Source of the DNA: Pelobates cultripes | Lineage: Eukaryota > Chordata > Amphibia > Anura > Pelobatidae | DNA length: 64,000 nt | NCBI GenBank assembly: GCA_933207985.1 | Contig: OW240912.1 | Span: forward strand, 103,938,287-104,002,286 | Direction: 5' to 3' | Shown: piece by piece, positions 44,783 through 57,149 of the stretch | Position numbering within the stretch: the first letter of the stretch is position 1 | Layout: the number at the start of each line of letters is the position of its first letter | Made by a program: the position numbers and the translations under genes | Notes under the pieces: generated by a model | Database searches by the model: none | Told to the model about the DNA's origin: nothing | The model's input: only the letters and a program-made list of their open reading frames with translations

Positions 44783-47700
44783 CTTGTGGAATGTGAAAGG
44801 TGCAAACACACCCATAAAATGCAAGATTCCTGACCTACTTAACCAAACATTAAGCCCAAGTCACACTTTTGCAGGAAACAAACTGGTCATGCTCTGACAC
44901 CACTCAACTCAAAGCTCAATGGATTTAATCCTGTATAGCTGCTAAATACAACTCCAAGGCCAGGGGTGTGGCAATCCTGCTACACTATAAACTACAAAAT
45001 GTAATCCACAGTTCTCACGATCAAAAATACTTGTTATTGCATTGTCAACATATATGCTCCAAATTCATGTGCTAACCCATTTTTCACCAAATTACTAGCA
45101 TTACTCACTCAAATTGACATTGACCAAATAATTGTAGGGGGTGACTTTAATCCTGTCCTCGACCTATCTAAAGACAGATCCTCGTCGGTGTCAGAACCTC
45201 CCACAGACAGTGACCATAGGCTCCTTCATCTGATTACCTCATGTAACTTGCATGACCCATGGAGAATGTTGCATGGTGGGGAGTGGGATTACACGTTCCA
45301 TTCTAAGGTACATAATACCTGTAACGGAGCTCCAGTACTCCAACCGAGTAACTCCGCCAAGTCTGCTTCCTTGTAGCTATCAGGGACCCTGAAACACTTC
45401 AGACCCAGACGCTGAGGCTTGACTGGGATCACTTAGGGCCTTTTCCACCCTGTACCAAACACCAGACGACACGTGGTGAAGGTTAAACAGCAACTCTTTA
45501 ATGAATACAGCACACATAGTTTTAATCCCCCAACAGCCTCATTTACATACAATAGGTTACATAGATTACTATAGTGCAAGGAAGGGTGGGGTCAGACAAT
45601 AGCAAGGGCTGATGGGAGACTGAGGAGGGACAGAACAGCTAGATTAAACTGGTCTGGCAGTGTCCCTGGGACAACGCCCTGCTGGGGAAACAATAGGACA
45701 GGAAAAAGGGGGGAGGGGGAGATGCACAGACCAGCAACATTCAACATACCCTGCACAAATAATAGGCACAATGTGACAAAACACAAAAGGAATTTGGTAG
45801 CCCACCCACAGTGTCTGTCTTCCATCCCCAATGATGGTGACTACGTCACGATACCTTTTCAAGAATCAATAGATTTTTAGTCACCCCAGCGGTTGTCACT
45901 AGTGCCAACATTGAAACAATCGCTGTTTCACTTCATGCACTAATTACCCTTTTGGTGAACACCACACCCTCCCATCCTTTCACTGCACATTGGCATTTCC
46001 CGACATACCTAGTTAATAATCCGTCTTTCTAGGGTCACCTACAGTCCAGTTGGGCTAATTTTGTTGATGACAACTTGGAACACACAGAAGACCCCAAGTT
46101 ACTGTGGGAGACATCCAATGCGGTTATGAGGAGACACATTATCTCCTATACTTCCTCAGCCAAGAGGAAGTGGAAATGGAACTTTACATTACTTGAAGAT
46201 GAACTTAAGCTGGCACACAGACAATATTTGACTGACCCTTCGGTTGCACAGCACCAGAAATATCAACATGCCAAAAATGACCTAAACACATTTTTTGTGG
46301 ATTTATCGTGGATTTCCAGAAACAACACTTTTTCCGGTGGGGTGGAAGGTCTGGGAAAGTATTAGCTTGACTGACCAACCCCAGGTCAAAATTCAAACCT
46401 ATAACTGCAATCACTTCGCCAGAGGGTAATCGCTGCACCTCACATGTGGCGATCAATAAATAGTTTTATGAATATCATCGGCGAATGGCAAAGGCCCTGC
46501 CATATGACCATATCCGCAGCATGACCTTCCTCAAGGGCCTTGGGCTCCCGCAGTTGGACAAGTCCAGGGAGCTTCTCAACAAACCTATCATGGTGGAGGA
46601 AATACACAGGGCGATCAAGACCCTAAAATCGGGCAAAGCTCCAGGCCCTGACGGCTTTACAGCAGAATATTACAAAGCCCTGAAGCTTGAAATTAGTATC
46701 ACCCTCAAAAACTTGTTTATCCAAATATACATGGAGGGTCTCACATTGGATACCCTCAACCAGGCCCGAGTCATCCTCATTCCCAAACTGACAGGAACAT
46801 GGAGGCCCTAGCCCCTTATCTTCCGATTTCACTGCTTAATCAGGACATCAAACTCCTTACCAAAATCATAGCATTGAGAATACAAACGTTCTTGCCTAGC
46901 TTGCTCACCACTCCCCAACTGGGCTTTGTGAAGGGCAGACAGGCGGTCAATGGGGTCCATAGGGCACCAGCGGCTGTGACGGGGGTGGCCTGTGGTGGAA
47001 TGTCGTTGCGATCGACATCCCTAATTGGTCTTGATATAGAAAAGGCATTTGATAAGATCACTTGGCAAGTTGAGATATTTTGGACACACCTTTGTAAATT
47101 TTATCATAAACTTACAACATAACCCAACAGCCTGTGTTACTACAAATGGCCTTGACTCCCCGTGGTTCACTCTTGAAAGAGGTGTGCGACAGGGCTGTCT
47201 GCTCTCACCACTGTTATTCAACTTAGCTATCGACCCCTTACTCAGAGCCATAGAGACCCTGCAAGGGTTCACGGGGACCAACCTAAGGGGCTCTGTCTTC
47301 GCCGATGACCTCTTACTTTTCACTGTTGATCCTGGTTACCCTGCTCTATTCATTTCATACCATGACAGGTCTAAAGATTAACTGGAATAAATCATGTGCC
47401 CTTCATTTGGGTGGGGGACCCCATCCACCCTTACCAGGTGATCTTCCTTTGAGGTGGGAGCAATGGGCACTGAAATATCTGGGAGTTAGGATCCCAAAAA
47501 ATCTCTCTCTCTTATACAAGCTAAATATAACTCCCATACTATCAAACATCTTCTCAGAATTTGAACATTGGCACAAACTATCCTTATCATATATTGGTAG
47601 GGCAAATCTGTATAAATTAATTTGTTTCCCTAAATTGTTATATCCCCTCCAGGTTCTTCCTTTATCACTCTCTAAAAACGATGAAGCCTATGGAACAAGA

Positions 47701-48000
47701 AACTCAGGCAATTTCTCTGGCAAGGACACAAAGCACGCATAAGCCGCACAAAACCTTACCAACACAAGCCCAATGGCAGGTTGAATCTACCAAATGCTAA
47801 AGAATATAATCTGGTGGCTCAACTGAAACATGCGCTAGACTGGATTCAATCCCATAATCGGTTTTCAGAGCTGCCTCTGGACTCCTCTCTGGCACTACCA
47901 GACTCTTTTACTGCCCTACTTCACAGGCCACATCAACTCCTCCCAGATTACATCATGTCAAACCCCCTCATGGGTACTCCCATCAGGGCTTGGAAACAAA
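44783..48000 (+). pseudogene. Tx1/L1-type LINE ORF2 (endonuclease-RT), degraded
   Basis: Endonuclease pieces come first: LKFLLWNVKGAN at about 44779, IIVGGDFNPVLD at about 45130, then DSDHRLLHLI. After a 531-base insertion (45320-45850) the frame resumes with ETIAVS and a long linker. RT motifs follow: LKSGKAPGPDGFTAEYYK (46625), ISLLNQDIKLLTKI (46830), QLGFVKGRQ, GLDIEKAFDKI (47028), the ERGVRQGCLLSPLLFNLAI block (47175), FADDLLLF (47301) and LKYLGVRIP (47470). At least three frameshifts separate the pieces, so it is dead. Confidence 0.88.
45320..45850. mobile_element. Solo-LTR-like insertion in L1 ORF2
   Basis: A five-base duplication, ATACC, lies at 45315-45319 and 45851-45855. The insert starts TGTAACG, and its end (CGTCACG) is close to the inverted CGTTACA expected of an LTR terminus. 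It is 531 bases long with no ORF of note. It interrupts the endonuclease coding region, so it arrived after the L1. Confidence 0.6.
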
Positions 48001-48039
48001 CTTGATCCAAACTGGGGGCCCAACCCCTCTGTTCACTAC

Positions 48040-48550
48040 ACATACCACCGTAAAGGAGTCCTAGTCCTATCAGGAACTCTCTTCCACAGGTTACTCCAAA
48101 ATATACTCAGGAATAAGTAAAACAATCCAATTGAACAGTCAGGTACAGAAAAGTAATCCAAGAATCTCCCACCACATCCCCAGCAACTGGACGACACTCA
48201 GCTCTGGTGGTATAACTGAATTTTATGCCCAGTTCCATGCAAAGGGTTTCAAATACAGAAAATGCAGGGGTTTCAATCCCTAGATCCCTTGTGCCTGAGA
48301 GATAATAGTCTGAGTAAGCTCCTCCAATTTAATTATCTCTCAGGCACAAAAAATCTACAAAATATCCCGTACCCCAAAAATCCCCCAACCATACCTGGGA
48401 ACCCTACAATAGCCCCGATCTGAGTGACCAACATATCCAAGAATCACTCAGATCGGTTCGGTAGAACTGGAATGCCATCGTGTGTAAGTTTTGACCGGCG
48501 ATATGCCAGCATTTAGTTTTGTTTAAGTTTATTTAGCTTTGCCTTGTCTG
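48040..48550. other. Unassigned repeat-like segment after the L1
   Basis: Contains a hairpin ('gtgcctgagagataat' ... 'attatctctcaggcac', about 48290-48346) and another ('ctgagtgacc' ... 'tcactcagat', about 48420-48453). No ORF. It may be another insertion in the L1 3' part. Confidence 0.35.
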
Positions 48551-48689
48551 GTCATCCAGTTCCACTCAGGGTTATTCACTAAACTGAGAATTTAAAGTGA
48601 GTTCAAAGAGAAATTAAAATTTAAGGCCAGAGTAGAAGATTGAAGGCATAGCTGACTTAGAGACATTCTCCAGTCTGGCTATTTTGACC

Positions 48690-49198
48690 TGAAAGGAACA
48701 CTGTCACCTTAACTCTATTTTTAATATAATGATCCTTTAATCAACTTTTGAAAGAAAATATATTATTTTTTAAATTAAGTATACGTAAAAACATGAGAAA
48801 AAAATCATCCCTACCTTTATTATATGACAGGATCAGTCTGCCGTATACATACACCTTTGGTCAGACAGTGTTTGAATGTGACAGAGTTTCTGCAGGGCTG
48901 GTGCAAGGATTTTTGGCTACATAGGCGAAGATACATTCTGCTGCCCCCTCCTCCCCCCCTGACTCCTCGCTTTTTTATCTGGCTCGTAGATTCCAAGCAA
49001 ATGTGTCAAGCCCTGCTATAAGTACTCCAATGAGAAGTGGTGATCTTTAGAAAGCTCAGTAGAATGCTTCTCAATATTGACTAATGTTTTCCTATGAAAA
49101 TCTTCATCCTCTTAAACAATAGTTCATATACAATACAGGATGCCATGTGGTGTTCCTAAATTTATTGATAAAAGTACCGATCTCTCCTGTCCCTTTAA
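48690..49198. mobile_element. T2/Kolobok-like MITE, old
   Basis: The left end AAAGGAACACTGTCACC and the right end CCTGTCCCTTTAA are TTAA-type termini with substitutions. The interior has no ORF. Confidence 0.5.
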
Positions 49199-49683
49199 CC
49201 AACTGTACCCTTTAACTATTGTAATATAAATATGTGTATATTTATTTCAATTAATGATAAATCTTATATACATAAAGTGTGCAAACAAAAGATGGATGGT
49301 GATGTATGACATGTCCTCTAGTATTTTAACACATGCATTGCTATTATCAGCTTATTATCTCAGAAATGTTGTGAGTTACATACCGGAAAGAGTGATAGCT
49401 CTTTAATCACATACCGGAATGAACGACACCCCTGTACATAGCGAGGCACTATATATATTTCTGCAATTCAAATTTCATTATTGCAAATAAGAGCGAGCAC
49501 ACCCTCTCCAGGATTTTTGTTTGTGAACTATGCTATGTGCAGCTGCTAAAACAAATATTTCCAAATTACCATTTGCAGTTTGTAATGTGGTCCAATCCCT
49601 ACACTTGTGCTCAGGAAAATGATAGTTTTATTGTGTAACGACATATACTTTTAATGCTATTTAATTAATGAAAGGAAACGTAC

Positions 49684-49744
49684 CTGGATAGATCTGACAT
49701 TTGAGGCAGGCTGTTTAGACATTTTGATGAGTTTTATCTTCTTC
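49684..49744 (-). CDS. smpx: smpx first coding exon (start codon)
   Basis: The acceptor ACTTTCCTTTAG (ending 49745) is followed by 22 bases of 5' UTR, then ATG at 49722-49720 and 13 codons (MSKQPASNVRSIQ) up to the donor CAG/GTACGT (49684/49683). The coding part is therefore 49684-49722. Human SMPX begins two residues earlier. Here the equivalent codon is not ATG, so I take this Met as the start. The acceptor shows that a non-coding first exon and the promoter lie upstream (higher coordinates), but I could not locate them. Confidence 0.93.
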
Positions 49745-50702
49745 CTAAAGGAAAGTTTAAACAATCAATGTGTTATATGTATCTTTATAATACTTTCTTT
49801 TCATTAGCAAGTCTATGGTTTCATTCTCCATGTCAATGTTGCTTAGATACTAACTCTAATTATGTGGTTAAGAAAGAACACCTGAGCTTCTATTTAATAA
49901 TGTATGGTAAGACATTTTACTGCTTATATATACACTACACAGGTACAGTCTATTCCTCAATCATTCTTATACGAGTCCTAGCTCCTATGTCTCCCCCATA
50001 CTGATCATTTGGATTTTAGAATTTCACAATATGATAGTCATTATATAAATTCTTACACAACTGGTGACATTTTTCCCACCTTCTGTAATGCGCTAAAATA
50101 ATCCATCTTTTTGACACTTTATTTTTCTTTCATATTTTTTGTAACTTTCTTATCTTGATCATTTTACCATTGATTAGATTTACAAAATAAGACTGAGTAA
50201 AATTACTAGGAAGAAACAAAAGGAAGAACATATCAACGACTTACCTGCCCTATAAAATATGCAACTTACAGTGACAGACAAATTTGTTGGAAAAAAAGGT
50301 GTGCTTTTGCAGTTTAAAAAAATACATATTATACACTGGAAGGGAAAAATATCTAAACCGAAACAGAACAGGAAAATAAAATGATGCAATGAGGAATACC
50401 GTGGAATAAATAATGGAATATATAGGGGCAAATAGGAAAATTGCCAGAAAAATGTGTAACAAATGGACAACATTTTTTTATACAAAGCCCTCGTTGTGCA
50501 CAAGATAGCAGCATTATGATAGTGCCTTCCATAAATTTAAATAATTTTGTTACGGTTATGGTGGCTTAGATTTTTTTATAAAAAGATATGGGTGACTAAA
50601 GGTTACATGGCACTTCACTGAAGATATTGTCTACTCTACCTCAAATGACTCTCAGACAAAGCAATCTGCTTCAGCTATGTGACTCACTCAATGTTCCTTA
50701 TG

Positions 50703-50934
50703 TAGAAAATTCAGAAATGTCCAGGCACTCCAAGATATCAACAAAAGGCAATTTATTTGAACCCACAGCCAAATCGCAACAGTTTGACCTACATGGTCTT
50801 TGTCCATGTAGGTCGAAACATTGCTTGACAAAGACCATGTAGGTCGAAACGTTGCGATTTGGCTGTGGGTTCAAATAAATTGCCTTTTGTTGATATCTTG
50901 GAGTGCCTGGACCTTTCTGCATTTTCTACAAAAG
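50703..50934. repeat. 230-bp foldback repeat
   Basis: The left arm ('tccaggcactccaagatatc', 'ttgaacccacagccaaatcg') is mirrored on the right ('cgatttggctgtgggttcaa', 'gatatcttggagtgcctgga') around a tandem pair of 'catgtaggtcgaaac' words. Arms of about 105-110 bases are nearly perfect. Confidence 0.9.
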
Positions 50935-50999
50935 GTACTTGGTTTCTTGGTACTGAGACCTGGTATGGTTGCACCCAGATTCATAAGGATACAATGGAT

Positions 51000-53230
51000 T
51001 GAGTGCAGTTCCACACTGTTGTTTTTGGAAAGAATCACTCAATGTTCTTGCCAGAGTATCACACTGCTGTTGTGACTGCTTCCTCAGCAGGAACCAATCG
51101 GAGTTTGAAAATTTGCATTTGTGTTTAATTTGCCACATCTGCATTGTGAAACAGCACCAGCAAATAACACTAGAAAATATGTTTCTTGTCATCTATGTGT
51201 ACTTTGCACAAATCAGAAGCTTAACTCCTGGGTCAGGGCCCAAACATAGGTCCCCATGTTCATTTAGTCAAGTCACCACTGGTGGAAACAAGCACGACAT
51301 ATTAATCAGAGCTCAGGTAATTTCTCACACTAAGTTATTTCGGTAGCATAATTGTTTTCTACAGTGTTCTTCTGGCCACAACCCCACCCACATCCCTAAA
51401 ACTAAAATCTACCTCTGTGTCCATTTGAAATTTTTGGAGACATGAGTATGTAAGTTCCTGTTGGAGCTATAGGAGCAGGACACTTGGTCTAGTAATCCAG
51501 CTGGGGTGGATTTGTGAAGCAAGATATATGTCTTTCAACATTGGCCAGTATGAAGCTGGTTGAGAGGAATCTTGTGTGGGCATGCCAATGATGAGATGCA
51601 GAGACTCCCCCTTCCTTGGCATCCAGTTGAGGGCAGCCATGTGGCACCTCCACCAACATTATACAAGTAGACAGATGCCTGCTTGGGCAGAATGGGGTTG
51701 CTCTGCGCGCCTCCTACTGTCTGTCACCAGAGGTGGACCAGCACCCACTAATACACTTCTCGTTTGAGTACAATCTGTCTGCTAGTTGTTTCCTTTTTCC
51801 TCCTAATTTATTAGGGTACCTCTCTTGTGGTCAGTATGTGACTAAAGATCAACAGTTCTCTTACCATCATGAAGATGGGTTCAATAAACTTTAAATGCTA
51901 GTTTATAATAGCTCATGATTTTATATATGACTTGCAAGTCTACATGCAGGCAGACATCAAGTGCTTGCTCTTCAGGGCTAAAGAGACCAGAAACACAAAT
52001 ACAAAACTTGGGGCCACTATAACATTCAGATTCAGGCCCCTAATGATTCTAATCTGGCATTGTACCCAATGACAATGTATACCCAAAAACACTCATACCC
52101 TGTATTGCAATCACAGAAACACTAAGACATGGGAAATTTAGTTAGAGGTGAGGCTCTGCTTTAAGGACAAAACTGTTATATATCTACAAAATTTTCCCAA
52201 AAAAGTGACTATGCAAATATTTCTTGACCAACACCCACAAATTTGCCTTCACAGCTACAAATATCTCACTAGAAAATTGGCACTTGGTTCAGACCAGGGG
52301 TGGCCAGAAAGGTAAATGCCCAGGTGTGCAAGTACAATTCCCAAACTCAAATGTCTTAAACCAATTAGTAACGTATGCCAGGCCAGTCACCTCTACAGTA
52401 AATTATATTTCTGACATTAACACACACAAAACTTGCAAAACAATCCATCTCTTACTCTCGGTATAAAGTAATATAACTTCAAGAAGGTCTGACTGTTTTT
52501 ACCTGCTATCTACAAATGTTATTTTATGCCCCCATCCCCTTCCACAAGGCATTGCTTTAATGAATTGAACTGCAAGACAGCATCTTTCTGAGTGTAATGG
52601 AATCTATCAAGACACATTGGTAAAAGGTGAAAGATACACGGAGACTGCAAACCTTAGTGTTGGAAGTGACTTAACTAAAATAATGGGGGGTTCCAGACAA
52701 TTTTTAACCACATGAAGTGATTAGCCTTACTGTTGCTGCTTATGTGTCTCATAATCATCTGATGATTGTTTATTTATTTTAATCCACCCTGTATACTGGA
52801 GGAGGTTAATAGATTCATGCCAGCTGTAAGCTATAAGATATTGATGGAGTTAGATTGTCAACATTTTCAAATTTTCACTAAAAGATTTTTTACGAAAGTA
52901 AAGGAATAGAGTGATTCATTATTTCAGCAAGAGATATAACGACATAATCAGACAACACCGTTTTATTGGACAAAGGAACGCAACCTTGTCTGAAAACCCC
53001 ATATCTGAAAACCTTCTATCTTTCCGATAAGCCTGGAGACTAACAACCTGTCAAAACACTTGCTGTTTGTTTCTTTAAATAGATGTTAGAATTCGCTTTG
53101 TGTAGATATGAGGAACATTTTCCAAGCTGAGACATCTGGTATTGTCAGGTGTTTCTTACATATCTCTTTCCTTACAAATATAAATGAAAGGATACATAGT
53201 ATGATCATATAAATTTATGGCTAAATTTAT
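51000..53230. other. AT-rich non-coding DNA
   Basis: I see no coding exon or recognised repeat here. It lies upstream of the smpx first coding exon, so a non-coding first exon could be here but I cannot identify it. Confidence 0.5.
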
Positions 53231-53279
53231 GCAAAACGGTCAGGCTCTGATGACCTTCCTGAAAGCTATTAAAAATATT

Positions 53280-54340
53280 TTTCCTCTAGTGTTGCAGTTA
53301 TATCATTAAGGCCTTCAATACTACGTCACCAGCTAATCCTCTACAGCCCCAAGCTCTTATGACCTACATTGCTCTGATCCCACCTTAAATTGTTACACAA
53401 AATCATGGAAGTTCCTGCAGCTGAGAGTAGTCTACCATGGTCTCTCACCACAAGATGAGAGACAATACCATCAAAGTATGGTAATCAATTTTGTCTATAA
53501 AATTGACTCTCGGAACACTTTTTCAATCTTTGTTTCGATGGATGCCAAAAAGCCTGGACAGAGTGGACTGGTCCTACATTGTTCTTTGAGGCCTTTGGAT
53601 TCAGTCCTAAGCTAGCTCATCCACAATGAAACCTTACAGGAGCACTGATTTCCCCATTTTTATTTTAGCCATTAAACCATTGGTATCCTCAACGAGAGCC
53701 AAATCAGAGGATTAGAATTGGCTAACCGCTCTTATAAAGTATAGATGATTGCTGATTATTTATTTTTCACTCTTGTGGAACCCTCCGTTTCTGCCCCAAT
53801 CTCCTGTTGGAAGTAAATTATTATATCTCATTTTCAAACCATCAAATCAGCCAAGATAAATTACAAATATTCAGGATCTCCATATCCTCCTTACTCACAT
53901 TTCATTTTAGCAATCACCCTTTGAAGTATTTGGGTGCTCGCTAATCCCCACCCCACTGCAATATGTTCCCTAACAACTTTTCACCCATTGAATACTTTGG
54001 AAACTTAGTAGCTGGTGCATCCCCAATATTTCATAGTCAGGGTAAATTAATACTATACAAATGTATTGTCTTTCCCTGTCTTTATTGTCTATACAAATGT
54101 ATTGTCTTTCCCAGACTGTTACATTTGTTTCATGCTGTCCTGTGCATTTTCATGCTCTTTTGGATCGTCCAAATCATTTTCCCAAAATTATTACATACAT
54201 AAAATTAATCGAAACCGAAATGCCACAAATTTGTACTTTTTTATTTCTATGATGAATTGGTTATGCGGAACCAAACGGTATTTGCTAAGATTATGTCTAG
54301 TTGTTAATGCCCTATTGAGCGGCAGTCATGCTCCCAAACA
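53280..54340 (+). pseudogene. Ancient Tx1/L1-type ORF2 relic
   Basis: Scattered, frameshifted RT-like pieces: DAKKAWTEW and EAFGFSPKLAH at about 53540-53615, GALISPFLF at about 53640, FSNHPLKYLGAR near 53908-53940 and MFPNNFSPIEYF at 53963. The order matches an L1 RT. It is much more decayed than the copy at 44783-48000. Confidence 0.55.
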
Positions 54341-55655
54341 CTGAAAGACAATCTATGTATCCATCTTACATAGCACTAGTACAGCCATTTTTAGTACCTA
54401 TAATTAACAGCTTTAATACGTGCATTTTTGATGGGATGAGCTAACCACATCTGTAGGGATTGATGTAGATATTAATACATCACACAAGCATTGCTTTGGA
54501 AGAGTTTAGCAATATATATTGCCTACCTAAATTTACCAAACTGAACATTGCCACGGGAAACAACTCTGTACTCAAATAATTTAAGGGGATATACTGTAAC
54601 TGTTACAATTTAATAGACCCTCTTTTGGCAAAGTAGGACATTCTTTATTAGGAAAATGACAGAGTGATCTAGATTTAGGCATATCTAAAGTCATCTTCTT
54701 TCTAATGCTATGATCTAGCAGTTTAAAAATACCAAGAACACTGATCACTAAACAAACCTACCCTGAGTGTGATCTGAATCCAGCACGCCTTCCTAACACT
54801 GATAACGCTAAAACTAAGCCGTATAAATCTCTGTGAGGAGTTTCTGATTTTAGAATGCCCTCTAGGTCTCATTAATAGCACAGGACAATGAATTTATAGG
54901 CGGTCAGAGCATAAAAATAGATCATGTTATTGTGCACTTTAAACTACATTAGATTGTATGAAATCAATAAAAAAAATAATAAAGTGAAACAATGTACTCT
55001 TATTCCATTACTATAAAGCGCTGAAAGTTTTGTGCAAAGTAGTTTTATGTCAAATAACTGTTTTTTTGTAAACATATCTACTAAACTGAGAGCTGTATGG
55101 AACAACATCCCACTAAAAAACAAAATCCCCCAACTCATCCTAAAATTAATGGAACACTCCAAACATGTAAAGCACGTCAGTCAATGTTAGCAGAATTCAA
55201 CCAGGGTTATTCACTATAGTGAGAATTCAAAGTGAATTTCAAATTTAAGGCGAGAGCAGCCAAACTGGACACATAGCTGAATTAGAGAATTTTAAGCATT
55301 GACAGATTTCTGTGTCCTAGTCTCACCTAGGGAGCATACTGTAAACCACACTGTTTTCTATAGGCAAAATGATATATTATCACTAGGAGTATGGCAGTAG
55401 AATGGGATAACCAAGTCTTTTAACGTGAATGTCTTATCATTCTTCAACAATGGAAAACCTTGCAACTTCTGTTAAATCTCTGTACAGTGCATTTTCCCAA
55501 CACAGAGATATGACGATTTTATGTGCAGCAAAAGGTCATTTGATAATACTTGCCCTCCAAGCAAAGGTTGTCAGCTCTCCCCTGGACAGGAACAATGTGC
55601 ATATTGTACTATAACACATGCAAAGAGACCAACTTATTCTGAATGAAGTGTCTCT

Positions 55656-55892
55656 TTAAAGCCGATCTGTCACTTTCAGGGGATCTTTCCATATTTTGCA
55701 AAGACCTCCCAAAGTGACGTCTCCGGTGATGGTCTGGTGGCTGCGGTGTGCAGGGGAAGGTAGTCCCTACTTTGTCTTATGGTATATTTGGATTGCATTG
55801 GAACTTCAGTGAAATCCCAATGCAGTCAGGATGAATATTTTTATAAAGATTGTATCTTTATGAAATGCTCAAAGATGACAGAGCCGCTTTAA
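55656..55892. mobile_element. TTAA MITE related to 15413-16844
   Basis: TTAA at both ends (55656-55659 and 55889-55892). The termini are AGCCGATCTGTCAC and, on the right, GACAGAGCCGCT. It shares 'tagtccctactttgtcttat'-type sequence with about 16708-16735. Confidence 0.7.
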
Positions 55893-56474
55893 TAATGATA
55901 ATTTGGAATAAAATGCCCATAAATCCTTCCTGTTTTTTTTTTTTTTTTTTAACGCCAGCTCTCATTATAATGTCACAGGAGGGTCACATATATAAATAGA
56001 CTTTCAGCTGCCAGGGACTAGTTGGCTGCATAGTTTTGATGAAAGATTTTGTAACAAATCCTTCCTTGGAAAATTCTAGGTCAATCAAGCACAATGTATT
56101 TGAAGACAATAAGTTATTATTAGAGGACATCATTTAATAAGAGATGACAAATTGATAACCTTCATGATTTCTTTCAACAGTATTCCAGAATCCCAAATTT
56201 CAGCCTGCAATATGCATGTTGTAGAATAGAGGAGTTGAATTCTAAAACTTTTCAACTCTTAGCAAACTGATCCCTTTATAGCATATAGACAATAGTACAG
56301 TGTCTTTCAATGGCTATTTGTTTCTTTACTAGAACTGTTTCTTTACAAACCAACACATAAAATCACGACAGCCAATGAGCCTTACATTACAAAGTCTACA
56401 GAGTTTCCAATAAAATGCCTAAAATTATTACATATTACACAAGTAAATGGAAAAAGAATTGCAAACAATAGAAA

Positions 56475-56497
56475 GACAGGCAGACAGGCAGACAGAC

Positions 56498-56533
<36 letters not shown>
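56475..56533. repeat. GATA microsatellite
   Basis: GACA/GGCA units grading into about ten GATA units, immediately left of a T2-like MITE. Confidence 0.95.
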
Positions 56534-56534
<1 letters not shown>

Positions 56535-56536
56535 TG

Positions 56537-57121
56537 TTAAAGGGACATTATGGTCACCTAAACAACTTTAGCTTAACCCCTCAAGGACACAACTTCTGGA
56601 ATAAAAGGGAATCATTACGGAATATTTCCGTCATATGTCCTTAAGGGGTAAATGAAGCAGTCTTTGTGCCTACAAAGTCTCACTGCTCAATTCTATGTCA
56701 TTTAGGAGTTAAATAACATTTGTTTCTGTCCTTGCAGCCCTAGTTACACATTGGAAGGAAATGGTTTCATTTTCAACAAGCTGTTAAGTTATTTTAGACA
56801 AATTCTATCTCCTGCTCTGTAAATTGAACTTTAATTACACACGGGAGGCTCCTGGAGGGACTAGACATTTGTTAATAGAGCAGGAGATAAATTATAAATG
56901 AAACAGACTGTGCAATAACAGAAGTATAATCTTTAGATCTCACTTTACAGGAAGTATTTAGGGAAGCTGTGCATGTTACATGCAGGGAGGTGTGATTAGG
57001 GCTGCATAAACAAAGTGATATAACTCGTAAAGGCAGATAACTGTGTAGTAAGACTGCAGGGGCATAATCTGTACACCAAAACCGCTTCATTAAGTTGTTT
57101 TGGTGACAATAGTGTCTCTCT
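56537..57121. mobile_element. T2/Kolobok-like MITE with a nested insertion
   Basis: The left end is TTAAAGGGACATTATGGTCAC. The right end (GTGACAATAGTGTCTCT) is its degraded inverse. Subterminal sequence 'acaactttagcttaa' pairs with 'ttaagttgttttgg'. A long internal inverted repeat surrounds the centre: 'tctcctgctctgtaaattg' on the left, 'agagcaggagataaatt' on the right. Confidence 0.75.
56577..56648. mobile_element. 72-bp piggyBac-like mini-MITE
   Basis: Begins CCCCTCAAGGACAC and ends GTCCTTAAGGGG. It sits at a TTAA (56573-56576) with a degraded TAAA on the other side. Removing it restores continuous host MITE sequence. Confidence 0.7.
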
Positions 57122-57149
57122 CAGTGCAAATGTAACTGGAACATGCAGT

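Larger units (their letters stand above)
36525..49683 (-). other. smpx: smpx intron between coding exons 1 and 2
   Basis: A 13,159-base intron, GT at 49683 and AG at 36525. It holds two Tc1 remnants or duplicates, an L1 relic, a solo-LTR-like insertion and MITEs (listed). The stretches 36660-37500, 37980-38500, 40300-41060 and 42800-43600 show no further structure that I can support. Confidence 0.88.
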
